In this document: piece by piece, positions 19,249 to 27,760 of the stretch
How the letters are laid out: every line of letters begins with the position of its first letter
How positions within the stretch are numbered: position 1 is the stretch's first letter
NCBI GenBank assembly: GCA_963724535.1
Contig: CAVRVD010000015.1
Span: 62,001-126,000 of the forward strand
Source of the DNA: JADJPO01 sp963724535
GTDB lineage: Bacteria; Actinomycetota; Actinomycetes; Actinomycetales; Kineosporiaceae
Length of the DNA: 64,000 nt
Direction: 5' to 3'
Program-made: the position numbers and the translations under genes
The notes under the pieces: generated by a model
The model's input: only the letters and a program-made list of their open reading frames with translations
Databases searched by the model: none
Told to the model about the DNA's origin: nothing

Positions 19249-19673
19249 CAGGTCACCCGCTCCACCGGCGCCGATGCCGTCTGGGACACCGGGAACCCGG
19301 GATAGCCGGGGACCAAGCTGAGGGAGCGCCCCGCAACGGTGACGCTGACCCGGACGGCAGTGCGGGTCGCGGAGACGACCTGAGCGGTCAGCAGGTCCGC
19401 GCCGGCTCGGTCCAGGAACACTCTGCTGGCCTGGTCACCGGCGGAGCTGGTCGCGGCCGGCAGGGCCGCCGCGCGGACCCCCTCCTGGGCGGCGGCCAGG
19501 GCAACGCTGCGTGCGTAGAAGTACAGGCCGGCCTGTCCGGTGATGAAGATCAGAGCCAGCAGAGCGGGGAAGAGCACAACGAGCTCGAGCGCGGCCGATC
19601 CGCCGTCCCGGGCCGGTGACCCGCCTCCACCCCGGCCGCCCGGAACCGGTCGCCGACCGTCGGCGGCTCTCAG
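19248..19673 (-). CDS. TadE-like pilus assembly protein (first), probable CTG start
   Basis: 141 residues from CTG 19673. It contains DGGSAALELVVLFPALLALIFITGQ, the TadE hydrophobic segment with its conserved Glu, followed by a small extracellular domain. No ATG, GTG or TTG occurs in frame between the end of the Flp-like gene and the middle of the membrane segment; the only available start near the right place is CTG overlapping the Flp stop as CTGA. A start far upstream would have to cover the whole Flp gene in another frame. Confidence 0.75.
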   Translation of the reverse strand: MRAADGRRPVPGGRGGGGSPARDGGSAALELVVLFPALLALIFITGQAGLYFYARSVALAAAQEGVRAAALPAATSSAGDQASRVFLDRAGADLLTAQVVSATRTAVRVSVTVAGRSLSLVPGYPGFPVSQTASAPVERVT

Positions 19674-19855
19674 ATGCGGGAGGCGTACTTCGCCACGCCG
19701 GCGGCGATCGCTGCCAACGCCCCGATTGTGATCGTCACCAGCCCCGCCGTGATCAGGACCTGCTCCACGCTGATCGACCCGGTCTCGGCTCGGTGGTCCC
19801 GCAGGCGCCCACACACAGTGGCCAGCAGGCAGGTCAGGAGGCTGAGCTGGGGCAT
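19670..19855 (-). CDS. Flp-type pilin-like small protein
   Basis: 61 residues. It has a short basic leader and then ETGSISVEQVLITAG at the start of a single hydrophobic helix of about 22 residues, ending VAKYASRI. This matches the size and layout of Flp/TadE-type pilin subunits in actinobacterial tad operons, the major structural subunit processed by a prepilin peptidase. ATG 19855 has GAAAGGGAAC upstream. The stop overlaps the CTG start of the next gene. No prepilin peptidase is present in the window. Confidence 0.7.
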   Translation of the reverse strand: MPQLSLLTCLLATVCGRLRDHRAETGSISVEQVLITAGLVTITIGALAAIAAGVAKYASRI

Positions 19856-19958
19856 GGCGTTCCCTTTCGGTGATGACCACATCGAACGAATGTGTTCGCG
19901 CGGCACATTCTGTGACAGTCCGTCGGCAGGTGTCATGTCTCATCGCGATCGGCCCGAC

Positions 19959-20858
19959 TCACCCGGTGACCAGCCGGGCAATCGCCGGAGCGGTCAGCAG
20001 GACGGCGAAGGTCAGGGCGAGGACGGCGCCGGGCAGGGTGAGCCGCTCAGCGGTCCGGTTGGCCGCCGCGAGCTCGTCGGTGACCTGCGCAGCGCGGATC
20101 GCCGCGGACCGGGCCCGCAGGGTCTGGTAGACGGCGACACCCTGTTCACCCGACAGCCGCATGATGTCGGACAGGTCACCCATCCCATCCAGTCCGAGGT
20201 CGTCGGCGAGGCGCCCGAGCGCCTCCCAGGGTGGTTGGCCGGACCACCGCGACCGGGCGAGCTCCTCGCCGATCCGGCGAAAGGGCCAGGAGTCGCCGAT
20301 CTCGGCCGCAGCCTCCATGGCCTGTCGGGGGCCGGCCCCGGCGAGGCGTTCCAGCGCCACCAGGTCGATATAGGCACTCAGCGCCCGGGTGAACTGCTCC
20401 CGCGCGGCCGCGGCGTCCGAGCGGACGTTCAGGTCCGGCACGAAGCTCAGTGCGGCACCCAACAGCAGGGAGCCGACCGCCGGGACGGCCGGGGGAGGGC
20501 GCAGTCCGACGACGGTGACCACCGTTGCGAGCAGCACCGGGAACCCCAGGCCGAGAACTGCGTAGAGCACCTTCTGTCCGTAGAAGCGGTGCAGCGGCAT
20601 ACCCAGGAGGTCGAGGTCTCGCGCCGGCGCCCGGGACGGGACCAGCGGCAGGTGCCGGGTCCACCACCGACCGAGGCGGTCCACGGCCGTCACCGGCACC
20701 CGCGCTCCTGCAGGGGCCGGGGCCAGCGAGTGCTCCGGTGCCAGCCGGCCGAGAGCAGAGGCCAGGTCAGGGTGGGCCGGCATCCAGCGCAGCGCGATCA
20801 GGCTCGCCCCCAGCCCGACGAGGCCGCCGGCGACGACCGCCACCTGCAGGTCGGTCAT
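19959..20858 (-). CDS. tadC: type II secretion F-domain protein TadC
   Basis: 299 residues with membrane segments at the N-terminus, centre and C-terminus and a soluble T2SSF domain between them (FTRALSAYIDLVALERLAGAGP … MRLSGEQGVAVYQTL … RTAERLTLPGAVLALTFAVLL). It forms the inner-membrane platform of the Tad pilus together with TadB. ATG 20858 overlaps the TadB stop as ATGA. A gap of about 100 bp separates it from the Flp gene. Confidence 0.85.
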   Translation of the reverse strand: MTDLQVAVVAGGLVGLGASLIALRWMPAHPDLASALGRLAPEHSLAPAPAGARVPVTAVDRLGRWWTRHLPLVPSRAPARDLDLLGMPLHRFYGQKVLYAVLGLGFPVLLATVVTVVGLRPPPAVPAVGSLLLGAALSFVPDLNVRSDAAAAREQFTRALSAYIDLVALERLAGAGPRQAMEAAAEIGDSWPFRRIGEELARSRWSGQPPWEALGRLADDLGLDGMGDLSDIMRLSGEQGVAVYQTLRARSAAIRAAQVTDELAAANRTAERLTLPGAVLALTFAVLLTAPAIARLVTG

Positions 20859-21766
20859 CGGGCGTGCTCCGCGACGGCGATGCGCCGTCCGACGAACCGG
20901 GCCGTCCGCGGGGTCCGGGTCATCACTCGCATCCACCCCAGGCACGCGGCGTCGATGCCGAGCAGGACGGCGAGCACGAGCTGTCCCAGTGGACTGTGGT
21001 ACGGCTCGATGTAGCTGGTGTTCAGGCCGAGCAGCAGCAGGGCACCGATCGTGATCACCGTGATCCACCGGACCGTCGAACGTGGCTTGGCACGGTCGGC
21101 CTCGACAGTGCGACGGGCCCTCACGTCGGCGGCGACCGACTCCGCGAGGCTCTCCAGGACCCCGGCCACACCCGGACCACGGCGCCGGGCGGCCAGGATC
21201 AGCTGGGCGGCGATCAGGTCTCCGGTGGTGTCGTCCAGGTCGTCCGCAAAGGCCCTGAGCGCGTCCTCGGTGGGCCAGCGTGCGTGCAGCCGACTGACCA
21301 GGGTGGCGACCGCGGGCTCGATGGCGGGCGGGACCGCGCGCAGGGTGACCACCACCGCCTGCTCCAGACCGACCCCGGCGGTCAGGACGCCGGCCAGTGA
21401 CCTGGTCCACTCCTCCATGGCCTCGAGCCGGGCGATCTGCGGCGTCGGTGGAGCGGCAAGCAGGACCGGTAGCCCCACGATCGCCAGCGGGACGAGGACC
21501 ACGGCGATCACCCAACCGGTCAGGACGGCGATGGCCAGCCCCACGACCAGACCGACGGCGAGCAGGGTCACGATCCGCCGGGAGAGCCGCCGCAGCGGAC
21601 CGATACCGCCCAGCAACCTACGAGCGGGGCCGGGCGGGGCGACCGGCCCCGGGCGGGCCCCGGCCACCACCAGCAGCAGCCCGCCCACCACGAGTCCGCC
21701 GGCCAGCGCGGCCAGCAGCGCCCCGGTCGTCGTTCCCGTCGCCGGACCGGTCGCCAGGGCCGTCAA
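20855..21766 (-). CDS. tadB: type II secretion F-domain protein TadB
   Basis: 303 residues; paired hydrophobic segments near the N-terminus, T2SSF domain (EEWTRSLAGVLTAGVGLEQAV … LILAARRRGPGVAGVLESLA) and two C-terminal membrane segments. TadB and TadC form the platform for pilus extrusion. The start is TTG 21766, which overlaps the ATPase stop as TTGA. Confidence 0.85.
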   Translation of the reverse strand: MTALATGPATGTTTGALLAALAGGLVVGGLLLVVAGARPGPVAPPGPARRLLGGIGPLRRLSRRIVTLLAVGLVVGLAIAVLTGWVIAVVLVPLAIVGLPVLLAAPPTPQIARLEAMEEWTRSLAGVLTAGVGLEQAVVVTLRAVPPAIEPAVATLVSRLHARWPTEDALRAFADDLDDTTGDLIAAQLILAARRRGPGVAGVLESLAESVAADVRARRTVEADRAKPRSTVRWITVITIGALLLLGLNTSYIEPYHSPLGQLVLAVLLGIDAACLGWMRVMTRTPRTARFVGRRIAVAEHAR

Positions 21767-23310
21767 CGCGGTGACCTCGAGTCGAGCTGTCGGACGTAGC
21801 CCTCCAGGTCGAACCCGTGGGTGGCCAACCTGCGGTAGTCGTCGGGCAACACCCCCGGGACCAGGTCCACCCGGGTTCTGCCGCCGGCATCGACCTCCGC
21901 TGTGGGACGGGATCGGAACACCTGGGTGTGGGCGGGGCCGGCCTCACCGGGGTGCACGGCGATGATCTCGCTGACCCGTCGATGCCGTACTGGTTGGCCG
22001 GTGCGTCGATCGGGCTGGACGTCCAGGTCGAGCTGGACGACCAGGTCGATGTGCTCGGCGACGACGCGCTCGGCGTAGTCGACGGTCACCTGGGGACCCG
22101 CCTCCAGGGCACACGTGACGAGCTTGTGGATCGCACCGACCGCACTGGCCGCATGGGTGGTCGAGATCGATCCCGCTCCGGACTGCATCGCCTTGAACAT
22201 GGCCAGCACCTCGCGGCCCCGCACCTCGCCGACGATCTGGCGGTCGAGGTTGAACCTGAAGGAGTCGTACAGGCAGTCGTCCAGCGTGATCTCACCGGCC
22301 TGACGACCGTCCGGGCCGCGCTCACCCGAACCGGGCCGGGCCTCCCAGGCCGCGACTGAGGCCCGCCGGCCGGGCAGCTCGTGCAGGAACAGCTCGTACT
22401 CCGTCTCGAAGGTGCCGATCCGTTCCCAGCTCGGCAGCACATCGGCGAGAGCCCGCAACAGGGTGGTCTTCCCGGCGCCCTGCGGTCCGGAGACCACGAC
22501 CGAGCGCCGGTCCCGGATCGCCGCGGCCAGGAAGGTGCCGGCCAGCGGGGTGACCATGCCTCGACCCACCAGCTCGTCGAGCCGCACCACGCGCAGCCGA
22601 TGCCGGCGGACGACGACCACCGGTCGAGGGGTGATCCAGGCAGTGGCCGCCAGGCGGGCGCCGCCATCCAGGGTCAGATGCAGGGTGGGCCTGGCCGGGC
22701 TGAACGGGCGCCCGTTGCCCTGGCCGCGCGAGGCGAGGAACGACAGGAAGTCCACCAGCTCGTCGTCGGAGTCCGCCACGGCCGGGCCTGCCCGTCGGCT
22801 GCCGTCGGACAGCTGCAGCGTGACGTTGTCGTACCCGTTGACCTCGATGTTCTCTACATCTTCGGCGTCGACGAGCGGCTGCAACCGGCCCAGGCCGAAC
22901 AACGCGTCGTGCACCGCCTGCGCAGTGAGCCGCTGGGTCGGCAGGTCCATCGGGGCACGGCCGGAGGTCAGCGCCGAACGCACCTCGCCGTCCAGCAGAT
23001 CGACGATGATCGTGCGCCCCAGTTCTCGCTGCGCGATCAGCGTCAACGTCCCGGTCCGCTCGGAGAGGGCCGTGGTCAACCGGTCGGAGGCCTTGGCGCG
23101 CAACAGGTTCACCAGGTGCCAGTCCACGACGGTCGCCGGTGGCGCGAGAACCGAGGAGGGAGTGGTCGGCGGGACGGGAGGCAGCGGCGGTGGCCCGTCC
23201 GACGCGTCCCGCCCTCGGGGCGGCATCGACTGCAGGGGCGCGGGCTCGACGAACAGCGGAAGGCCGGTCAGCGCGACGGCGACGACATCACTCGGGTCGG
23301 TGCGACTCAC
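21763..23310 (-). CDS. tadA: TadA/CpaF-type pilus assembly ATPase
   Basis: 515 residues. The Walker A motif VVVSGPQGAGKTTLLRALA, the Asp box around FETEYELFLHE, and the Walker B/His box region IVGEVRGREVLAMFKAMQSG … STTHAAS are those of secretion ATPases of the GspE/VirB11 superfamily, CpaF branch. It should hexamerise at the membrane and power pilus assembly. GTG 23310 overlaps the stop of the TadZ-like gene as GTGA. Confidence 0.92.
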   Translation of the reverse strand: MSRTDPSDVVAVALTGLPLFVEPAPLQSMPPRGRDASDGPPPLPPVPPTTPSSVLAPPATVVDWHLVNLLRAKASDRLTTALSERTGTLTLIAQRELGRTIIVDLLDGEVRSALTSGRAPMDLPTQRLTAQAVHDALFGLGRLQPLVDAEDVENIEVNGYDNVTLQLSDGSRRAGPAVADSDDELVDFLSFLASRGQGNGRPFSPARPTLHLTLDGGARLAATAWITPRPVVVVRRHRLRVVRLDELVGRGMVTPLAGTFLAAAIRDRRSVVVSGPQGAGKTTLLRALADVLPSWERIGTFETEYELFLHELPGRRASVAAWEARPGSGERGPDGRQAGEITLDDCLYDSFRFNLDRQIVGEVRGREVLAMFKAMQSGAGSISTTHAASAVGAIHKLVTCALEAGPQVTVDYAERVVAEHIDLVVQLDLDVQPDRRTGQPVRHRRVSEIIAVHPGEAGPAHTQVFRSRPTAEVDAGGRTRVDLVPGVLPDDYRRLATHGFDLEGYVRQLDSRSPR

Positions 23311-24125
23311 CCGACACCCCCGGCAGCAGCGACCCGCCCGCCGAGGCGATGTCGGTTGCGGGTGGCCAGGTCGATGATCGGCGTGGTGGCCGCTCGCAGC
23401 GCGGAGGCCAACGGGCTGCGGGCCAGCCGCTTGGAGGCGCGTCCGAGGTGCACCGCCTGGGCCGTTCTCGGGTCCCAGGGCAAGGCTGCGACCAGCGGCA
23501 GATCGAGCAGCCGGCAGGCCTCTCGAGCCGGGTAGGGCCGACCCGAACCGATCACGAGCAGCCCAAGGTGATCGGTCCGACCGACGGCCCCGAAGCGCTC
23601 CGCCAGCTCTCGGCTCCACCCGCGCGCGGCGGCGAGCGCCGGCAGGCTCGTTCCCGTGGTCAGCAGGACGACGTCCGCCGCGTCGACCAGGGCGGCAGGC
23701 GCGTGCGCCATCCCCAGCCGACCGGCGTCCACGATCACGTCGACACCGCCGCACTCCAGCTCGCCGGCAGTGGCTGCCAGCGGTGGCCAGAGGTCGGCCA
23801 GGGCCCCGGCCTGGGCCGGGGCCCGGATCCCGGTCACCACCTCGACCGTGGTGCCCGGAACGGCGACCACGACATCGCTCAGCGCCCCGGGCAACCACTG
23901 GCTCGGATCTGCGTCGGGTGCCGCATAGGCCAGGGCCATGGCCAGGTTGACCACCCCGCGGTCGTGCGGTGGCCGGCCCTGGAACCAGCCGGCGAGCACG
24001 GTGGAGCCGCCGCCCGGGTCGGCCTCGATCAGCAGGACGCGACTGGGCCAGGCCAGCGCCAGCCCGAGCGCCGTGGTGCTCACACCCGGCGCGCCGGAGG
24101 CAGAGGTCAGCAGGATCAGGGCCAT
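23307..24125 (-). CDS. TadZ/CpaE-like ParA-family protein with atypical P-loop
   Basis: 272 residues. The N-terminus MALILLTSASGAPGVSTTALGLALA sits where ParA/MinD proteins have their deviant Walker A, but both lysines are missing (GAPGVST in place of KGGxGKST). LLIEADPGGGS, VDVIVDAGRLG and VVLLTTGTS follow the MinD-like core. TadZ/CpaE proteins localise the pilus machine at the pole and often have weakened ATP sites, so a scaffolding role is likely. ATG 24125 shares one base with the preceding stop (TGATG). Confidence 0.75.
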   Translation of the reverse strand: MALILLTSASGAPGVSTTALGLALAWPSRVLLIEADPGGGSTVLAGWFQGRPPHDRGVVNLAMALAYAAPDADPSQWLPGALSDVVVAVPGTTVEVVTGIRAPAQAGALADLWPPLAATAGELECGGVDVIVDAGRLGMAHAPAALVDAADVVLLTTGTSLPALAAARGWSRELAERFGAVGRTDHLGLLVIGSGRPYPAREACRLLDLPLVAALPWDPRTAQAVHLGRASKRLARSPLASALRAATTPIIDLATRNRHRLGGRVAAAGGVG

Positions 24126-24805
24126 CAGCGGGCCATCGAGTCCGCGACCAGGGCGACTCGACCGGTGGCCGCCAGGGCGCTCAGCTGCGCGGCCCCTGCT
24201 GCGGGAACCGACACGGTGACCAGGGTGTGCCCGTCCGTCGCCGGGTCGACCGAGACAACGACCGCCTGCGTCGCCTTGGGTCTGGCGGCGGGAAGGTCGT
24301 CCTGGGCGCGAGGCGTCGCCACCACCCGGACCGGATCCCCCGGCCGCAGCGCTGTTCCAGGAAGCTGGCCCGGGGTCAACCACACCCCGACCAGGGACTG
24401 GCCGGGCGCGGGCAAGGCCTCAGCCGAGTAGGAGCCCTCGACGAGCAGGCCGCCGGCGGCCAGGTCGACGGTCGCGCGCTGGCCGAGGACCTGCTGGCGT
24501 TCGGTCCAGGGCACCGGGCGCAGGGCGGGGTCGGGGATGACGTCGACCGCCAGCAGGTCAGCCACCTCGATCACCTCGCCTCGCGCGACCGGCTCGCGCA
24601 CTCCGAGCACGAGCTGGGTGCTGCCGGACCTGCTGAACAGCCATCCGGCGAGGACGGCGCCGAGCGCCACGGCGAGGAGCCCGCCGACCAGGTACACAGG
24701 ACGGCGGCGCAGCACGGGCGGTTCGGCCAGGGCTGCGGCGGCCGGCATGGGCGATGGCGAGGACGGCGGCGTTGCCCCTCCGCGACGGTCGGTGGTTGCG
24801 GTCAC
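24125..24805 (-). CDS. CpaB-like SAF-domain protein
   Basis: 226 residues: Pro/Ala-rich cytosolic N-terminus, one membrane segment (VYLVGGLLAVALGAVLAGWLF), then a SAF domain (VREPVARGEVIEVADLLAVDV) and a RcpC/CpaB-like C-terminal part. In Tad systems this protein is part of the periplasmic or wall-side assembly. GTG 24805 has a strong GGGGAGGGAGG ribosome site, which marks the first gene of the operon. Confidence 0.78.
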   Translation of the reverse strand: MTATTDRRGGATPPSSPSPMPAAAALAEPPVLRRRPVYLVGGLLAVALGAVLAGWLFSRSGSTQLVLGVREPVARGEVIEVADLLAVDVIPDPALRPVPWTERQQVLGQRATVDLAAGGLLVEGSYSAEALPAPGQSLVGVWLTPGQLPGTALRPGDPVRVVATPRAQDDLPAARPKATQAVVVSVDPATDGHTLVTVSVPAAGAAQLSALAATGRVALVADSMAR

Positions 24806-24953
24806 GTCCTCCCCTCCCTGTCGTCGGCGGCGACACCGCAGCCGCCGGCCTTGGTCAGGAAAGGACCCTCAGACCCGACTGTGTGACACCGCGATCCGCA
24901 TACCTGCGATCACGTGGCTCGACCGGCGTGTCCGGGACCCGGTCGGCGGCAAA

Positions 24954-24997
24954 CGTATATGTCGCGCATGAGGAGACACGGCGTATTTGTCGCACAT
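24954..24997. promoter_or_regulatory. imperfect 16-bp direct repeats upstream of the pilus operon
   Basis: CGTATATGTCGCGCAT (24954–24969) and CGTATTTGTCGCACAT (24982–24997) match at 14 of 16 positions and are 28 bp apart. They are in the AT-richest part of the gap between the pilus operon and the neighbouring gene's terminator, which suggests a binding site for a regulator. No standard promoter could be fixed. Confidence 0.5.
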
Positions 24998-25003
24998 CGG
25001 CCA

Positions 25004-25047
25004 AGAAAAGCGCCGGCCGTCACTCCTTGTGAGCAACGACCGGCGCT
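25004..25047 (-). terminator. Rho-independent terminator
   Basis: Arms 25009–25020 and 25036–25047 (AGCGCCGG[C/T]CGT) pair over 12 positions with one G·U, and on the minus strand the hairpin is followed by TTTTCTTGG. It lies 43 nt after the stop of the gene ending at 25090. Confidence 0.8.
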
Positions 25048-25089
25048 ACGTCGAGAAACGCTGCCCCGGAGAGGTGTCTGCAGAGCAGG

Positions 25090-26064
25090 TCAGTCGGACT
25101 GTTCGCCCTCGGAACCACCCTCGCGGGCGGCCGGCTTACGGGTCCGGGTGCGCACCGGCTTGGTCTGGGGATCCGCGGTCGCCTCGGCCTCGGTCGCGCC
25201 GCCGGCGAAGGCGTCGCCCTCGCCGTCCACCGGACCGATCGCCTCGGGGTTGGCCTCGCCGCCCTCCTCGACCGACGGGGTCGTCGCGGCGGCGTCCCCG
25301 AACGACCCGGAGCCGGCCTCGGCCGCGGGCTCGCCGGCCGCCTCACCCGGCTGGTTGCGGGCGTTCGCCTGGGTAGCCGCCTCTGCGCTGGCCGCCCCCG
25401 CCGTGGTGCTGGTGTCGATGGCGGCCGAGGACGCCGTCCGGTGCGACACCCCGGTCGCCGGGACGTGCCAGTCGTCGTCCTCCGCTGGCTTGCGCCGCCA
25501 CGCCGCCAGGCCGGCGGCGCCGGCAGCGGCCAGCACGAGCAGCAGCAGTTTGCGCTTGCGTCGCTTCGGCTTGGCCGGGGCGACCTCCTCGAGCCGCTCG
25601 GCCACGGTCTGCAGCCGATCACCGGCCACCTCGCCGGCCGAGTGCGCGGCGGCTGCCCCGGCGGACGCGGCGGCGGCCGCCGCCTCGGCCAGCCGCGGCA
25701 CCAGATCCGCCAGGATCCGCTCCCGGGCCCGCTCCACCGCCGGTGCCACGGTCGCCGCAGCGGCCTCCACCCGGGGGGCGGCCCAGTCCCGGCCCGCCTC
25801 CGCCCGTGGGGCCACCCATTCCCAGCCGGCCTCGACCTTGGGCCGGGCAACCTCGCGGCCGCGCTCGATCCGCCGCTCCACCTTCTCGAGCCGCGGGCCC
25901 GCCCACTCGACGGCGTGCTCGTTCGCGTCGTCCCACCGGTCGCGGATCTCGGCGGAACCGGTCCGCGCCGCTGGCGCGGCCGAGGCGTTGACCTTGTCGA
26001 CGGCGCATCGCGCGGCCTTGCCCCACCGGCGTGGCGCCGAGTCGTCCTGCCTGATCCTCACCAT
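25090..26064 (-). CDS. membrane protein with 11-residue helical repeats, function unknown
   Basis: 324 residues, not recognised. Residues around 60–110 carry four consecutive 11-residue units of the form PRxEAGxxW/A (KVEAGWEWVAP, RAEAGRDWAAP, RVEAAAATVAP), predicted as an amphipathic helix. An alanine-rich stretch, a very basic patch (KPKRRKRK) and one membrane segment (LLLLVLAAAGAAGLAAW) follow; the C-terminal third is acidic and low-complexity, ending in KTRTRKPAAREGG-like sequence. ATG 26064 with GGGGAG upstream is preferred. A clear terminator follows. It is divergent from the cyclophilin gene. Confidence 0.7.
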   Translation of the reverse strand: MVRIRQDDSAPRRWGKAARCAVDKVNASAAPAARTGSAEIRDRWDDANEHAVEWAGPRLEKVERRIERGREVARPKVEAGWEWVAPRAEAGRDWAAPRVEAAAATVAPAVERARERILADLVPRLAEAAAAAASAGAAAAHSAGEVAGDRLQTVAERLEEVAPAKPKRRKRKLLLLVLAAAGAAGLAAWRRKPAEDDDWHVPATGVSHRTASSAAIDTSTTAGAASAEAATQANARNQPGEAAGEPAAEAGSGSFGDAAATTPSVEEGGEANPEAIGPVDGEGDAFAGGATEAEATADPQTKPVRTRTRKPAAREGGSEGEQSD

Positions 26065-26281
26065 GCTCCCCTTCACGTCAGCACCGACCGTCGACTGTGT
26101 CGCACGGTCTTGATCTGCCCATCCTCTCGCGTTCGGGCGCCGACGCCACCCCTACGGCCCGATCACCCGCGCGTGCAAAGATGGCTTCGACGCTCCACCC
26201 GACCACGACGTCCCGTTGATTCCGCCGGTTCCGCCGAATCCGCAGATGACGGGAACGCCCTCTACGCGAGAAAGGCCATCG

Positions 26282-26821
26282 GTGACCGACGGCAGCCTGC
26301 ACGCCACCCTGCACACCAACCGCGGCGACATCCGCCTGGAACTCTTCCCGAACCACGCCCCCAAGACCGTGGCCAACTTCGTGGAGCTCGCCGAGGGCAC
26401 CAAGGAGTGGGTCGACCCGAAGTCCGGGCAGAAGCGCACCGAGCGGTTCTACGACGGCCTCGGCTTCCACCGGGTCATCCCCGGGTTCATGATCCAGGGC
26501 GGCTGCCCGCTCGGGAACGGCACCGGCGGGCCCGGCTACGACTTCGACGACGAGATCCACCCCGAGCTCGTCTTCAACAAGCCCTACCTGCTGGCCATGG
26601 CCAACGCCGGCAAGCGGATGGGCCGCGGAACCAACGGGTCCCAGTTCTTCATCACCGTGGCGCCGACCCCGCACCTGCAGGCCAAGCACACCATCTTCGG
26701 CGAGGTCGCCGATGGCGCCGGCCGCGAGGTCGTCGACGCCATCGGCGCCACCGCGACCGACCGGTCCGACCGGCCCACGGAGCCGGTGGTGATCACCGGC
26801 GTCACCGTAGAACGCGGGTGA
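26282..26821 (+). CDS. ppiA: cyclophilin-type peptidyl-prolyl cis-trans isomerase
   Basis: 179 residues, cytosolic. GFHRVIPGFMIQGGCP holds the catalytic Arg region, NGSQFFITVAPTPHLQAKHT the substrate pocket and FGEVADG the conserved end of the fold. It catalyses prolyl isomerisation in protein folding. GTG 26282 is chosen because GAGAAAGG lies 8 nt upstream; an in-frame ATG at 26246 would add 12 residues. In mycobacteria ppiA and a rhomboid gene are also neighbours, close to the crgA region. It is coupled to the rhomboid gene by a GTGA overlap. Confidence 0.92.
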   Translation: MTDGSLHATLHTNRGDIRLELFPNHAPKTVANFVELAEGTKEWVDPKSGQKRTERFYDGLGFHRVIPGFMIQGGCPLGNGTGGPGYDFDDEIHPELVFNKPYLLAMANAGKRMGRGTNGSQFFITVAPTPHLQAKHTIFGEVADGAGREVVDAIGATATDRSDRPTEPVVITGVTVERG

Positions 26822-27741
26822 CGACGCCGCCGCTGCCACCGAACGGCCCGCCCGGGTCGGGGTACCCACCCGTGCCCGGGAACGAGTCGGCGGCGGACGC
26901 CGTCCCGGTCTGTCCCCGCCACCCCGACCGGGTCTCCTACGTGCGCTGCCAGCGTTGCCAGCGCCCGGTCTGCCCGGAGTGCCAGCGCACGGCCGCGGTC
27001 GGCTTCCAGTGCGTCGACTGCGTCAAGGAACAGGCCAAGACGGTCCGGACGGCGCGCACCGCCTTCGGGGGCCAGCTCACCGGCAACGCCGGCGCCGTGA
27101 CCAAGTCGATCATCGGGATCTGTGTCGCCGTCTACCTCGCCCAGCGACTGGTGCCGGACAACCTGGTGACCAGCGAGCTGATGTACATCCCGGCGCTCAC
27201 GCTGGTCGAGCCGTGGCGGCTGCTCACCGCGGCGTTCCTGCACTCGCCATCGTTCCTGCTGCACATCGTGTTCAACATGTACGCACTGTGGCTGGGTGGG
27301 CCGTACCTGGAGCAGCTGCTCGGTCGGGCCCGGTTCACTGCGCTGTTCCTGCTCAGCGCGCTCGGTGGCTCGGTCGGGGTGTTCCTGCTCGCCTCCCCGG
27401 GCGCACAGTCCTGGTTCACCCCGGTGGTCGGTGCCTCCGGAGCGGTGTTCGGGCTGTGGGGGGCGATCATGGTGATCCACCAACGGCTGCGCCGGGACAA
27501 CCGGGGTCTGATCGCCCTGATCATGATCAACGCGGTGATCGGCTTCATCCCCGGGCTGTCCATCGCCTGGCAGGCCCACCTGGGCGGACTGGTCACCGGG
27601 GCGTTGGCGGCCGCCGTCCTGGCGTACGCCCCCGCCGCCAAGCGACGCACCTGGCACCCGCTCGGACTGGCCGGCATCGGCGTCCTGCTGCTGGCCCTGA
27701 TCGCGGTGAAGGTCGCCACGGTGCCGGCCGGCCTGATCTGA
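26818..27741 (+). CDS. rhomboid family intramembrane serine protease with zinc-binding N-terminus
   Basis: 307 residues. A Cys/His-rich head (CPRHPDRVSYVRCQRCQRP then CPEC and CVDC) looks like a B-box/zinc-ribbon. Six membrane segments follow. The catalytic Ser is in VVGASGAVFGLWG and the His in AHLGGLVTGAL; HIVFNMYALW is the conserved second-helix motif. It should cleave membrane proteins within the bilayer. The GTG start overlaps the cyclophilin TGA. Confidence 0.9.
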   Translation: MTTPPLPPNGPPGSGYPPVPGNESAADAVPVCPRHPDRVSYVRCQRCQRPVCPECQRTAAVGFQCVDCVKEQAKTVRTARTAFGGQLTGNAGAVTKSIIGICVAVYLAQRLVPDNLVTSELMYIPALTLVEPWRLLTAAFLHSPSFLLHIVFNMYALWLGGPYLEQLLGRARFTALFLLSALGGSVGVFLLASPGAQSWFTPVVGASGAVFGLWGAIMVIHQRLRRDNRGLIALIMINAVIGFIPGLSIAWQAHLGGLVTGALAAAVLAYAPAAKRRTWHPLGLAGIGVLLLALIAVKVATVPAGLI

Positions 27742-27760
27742 GGCCACGCCGACGACGGAC

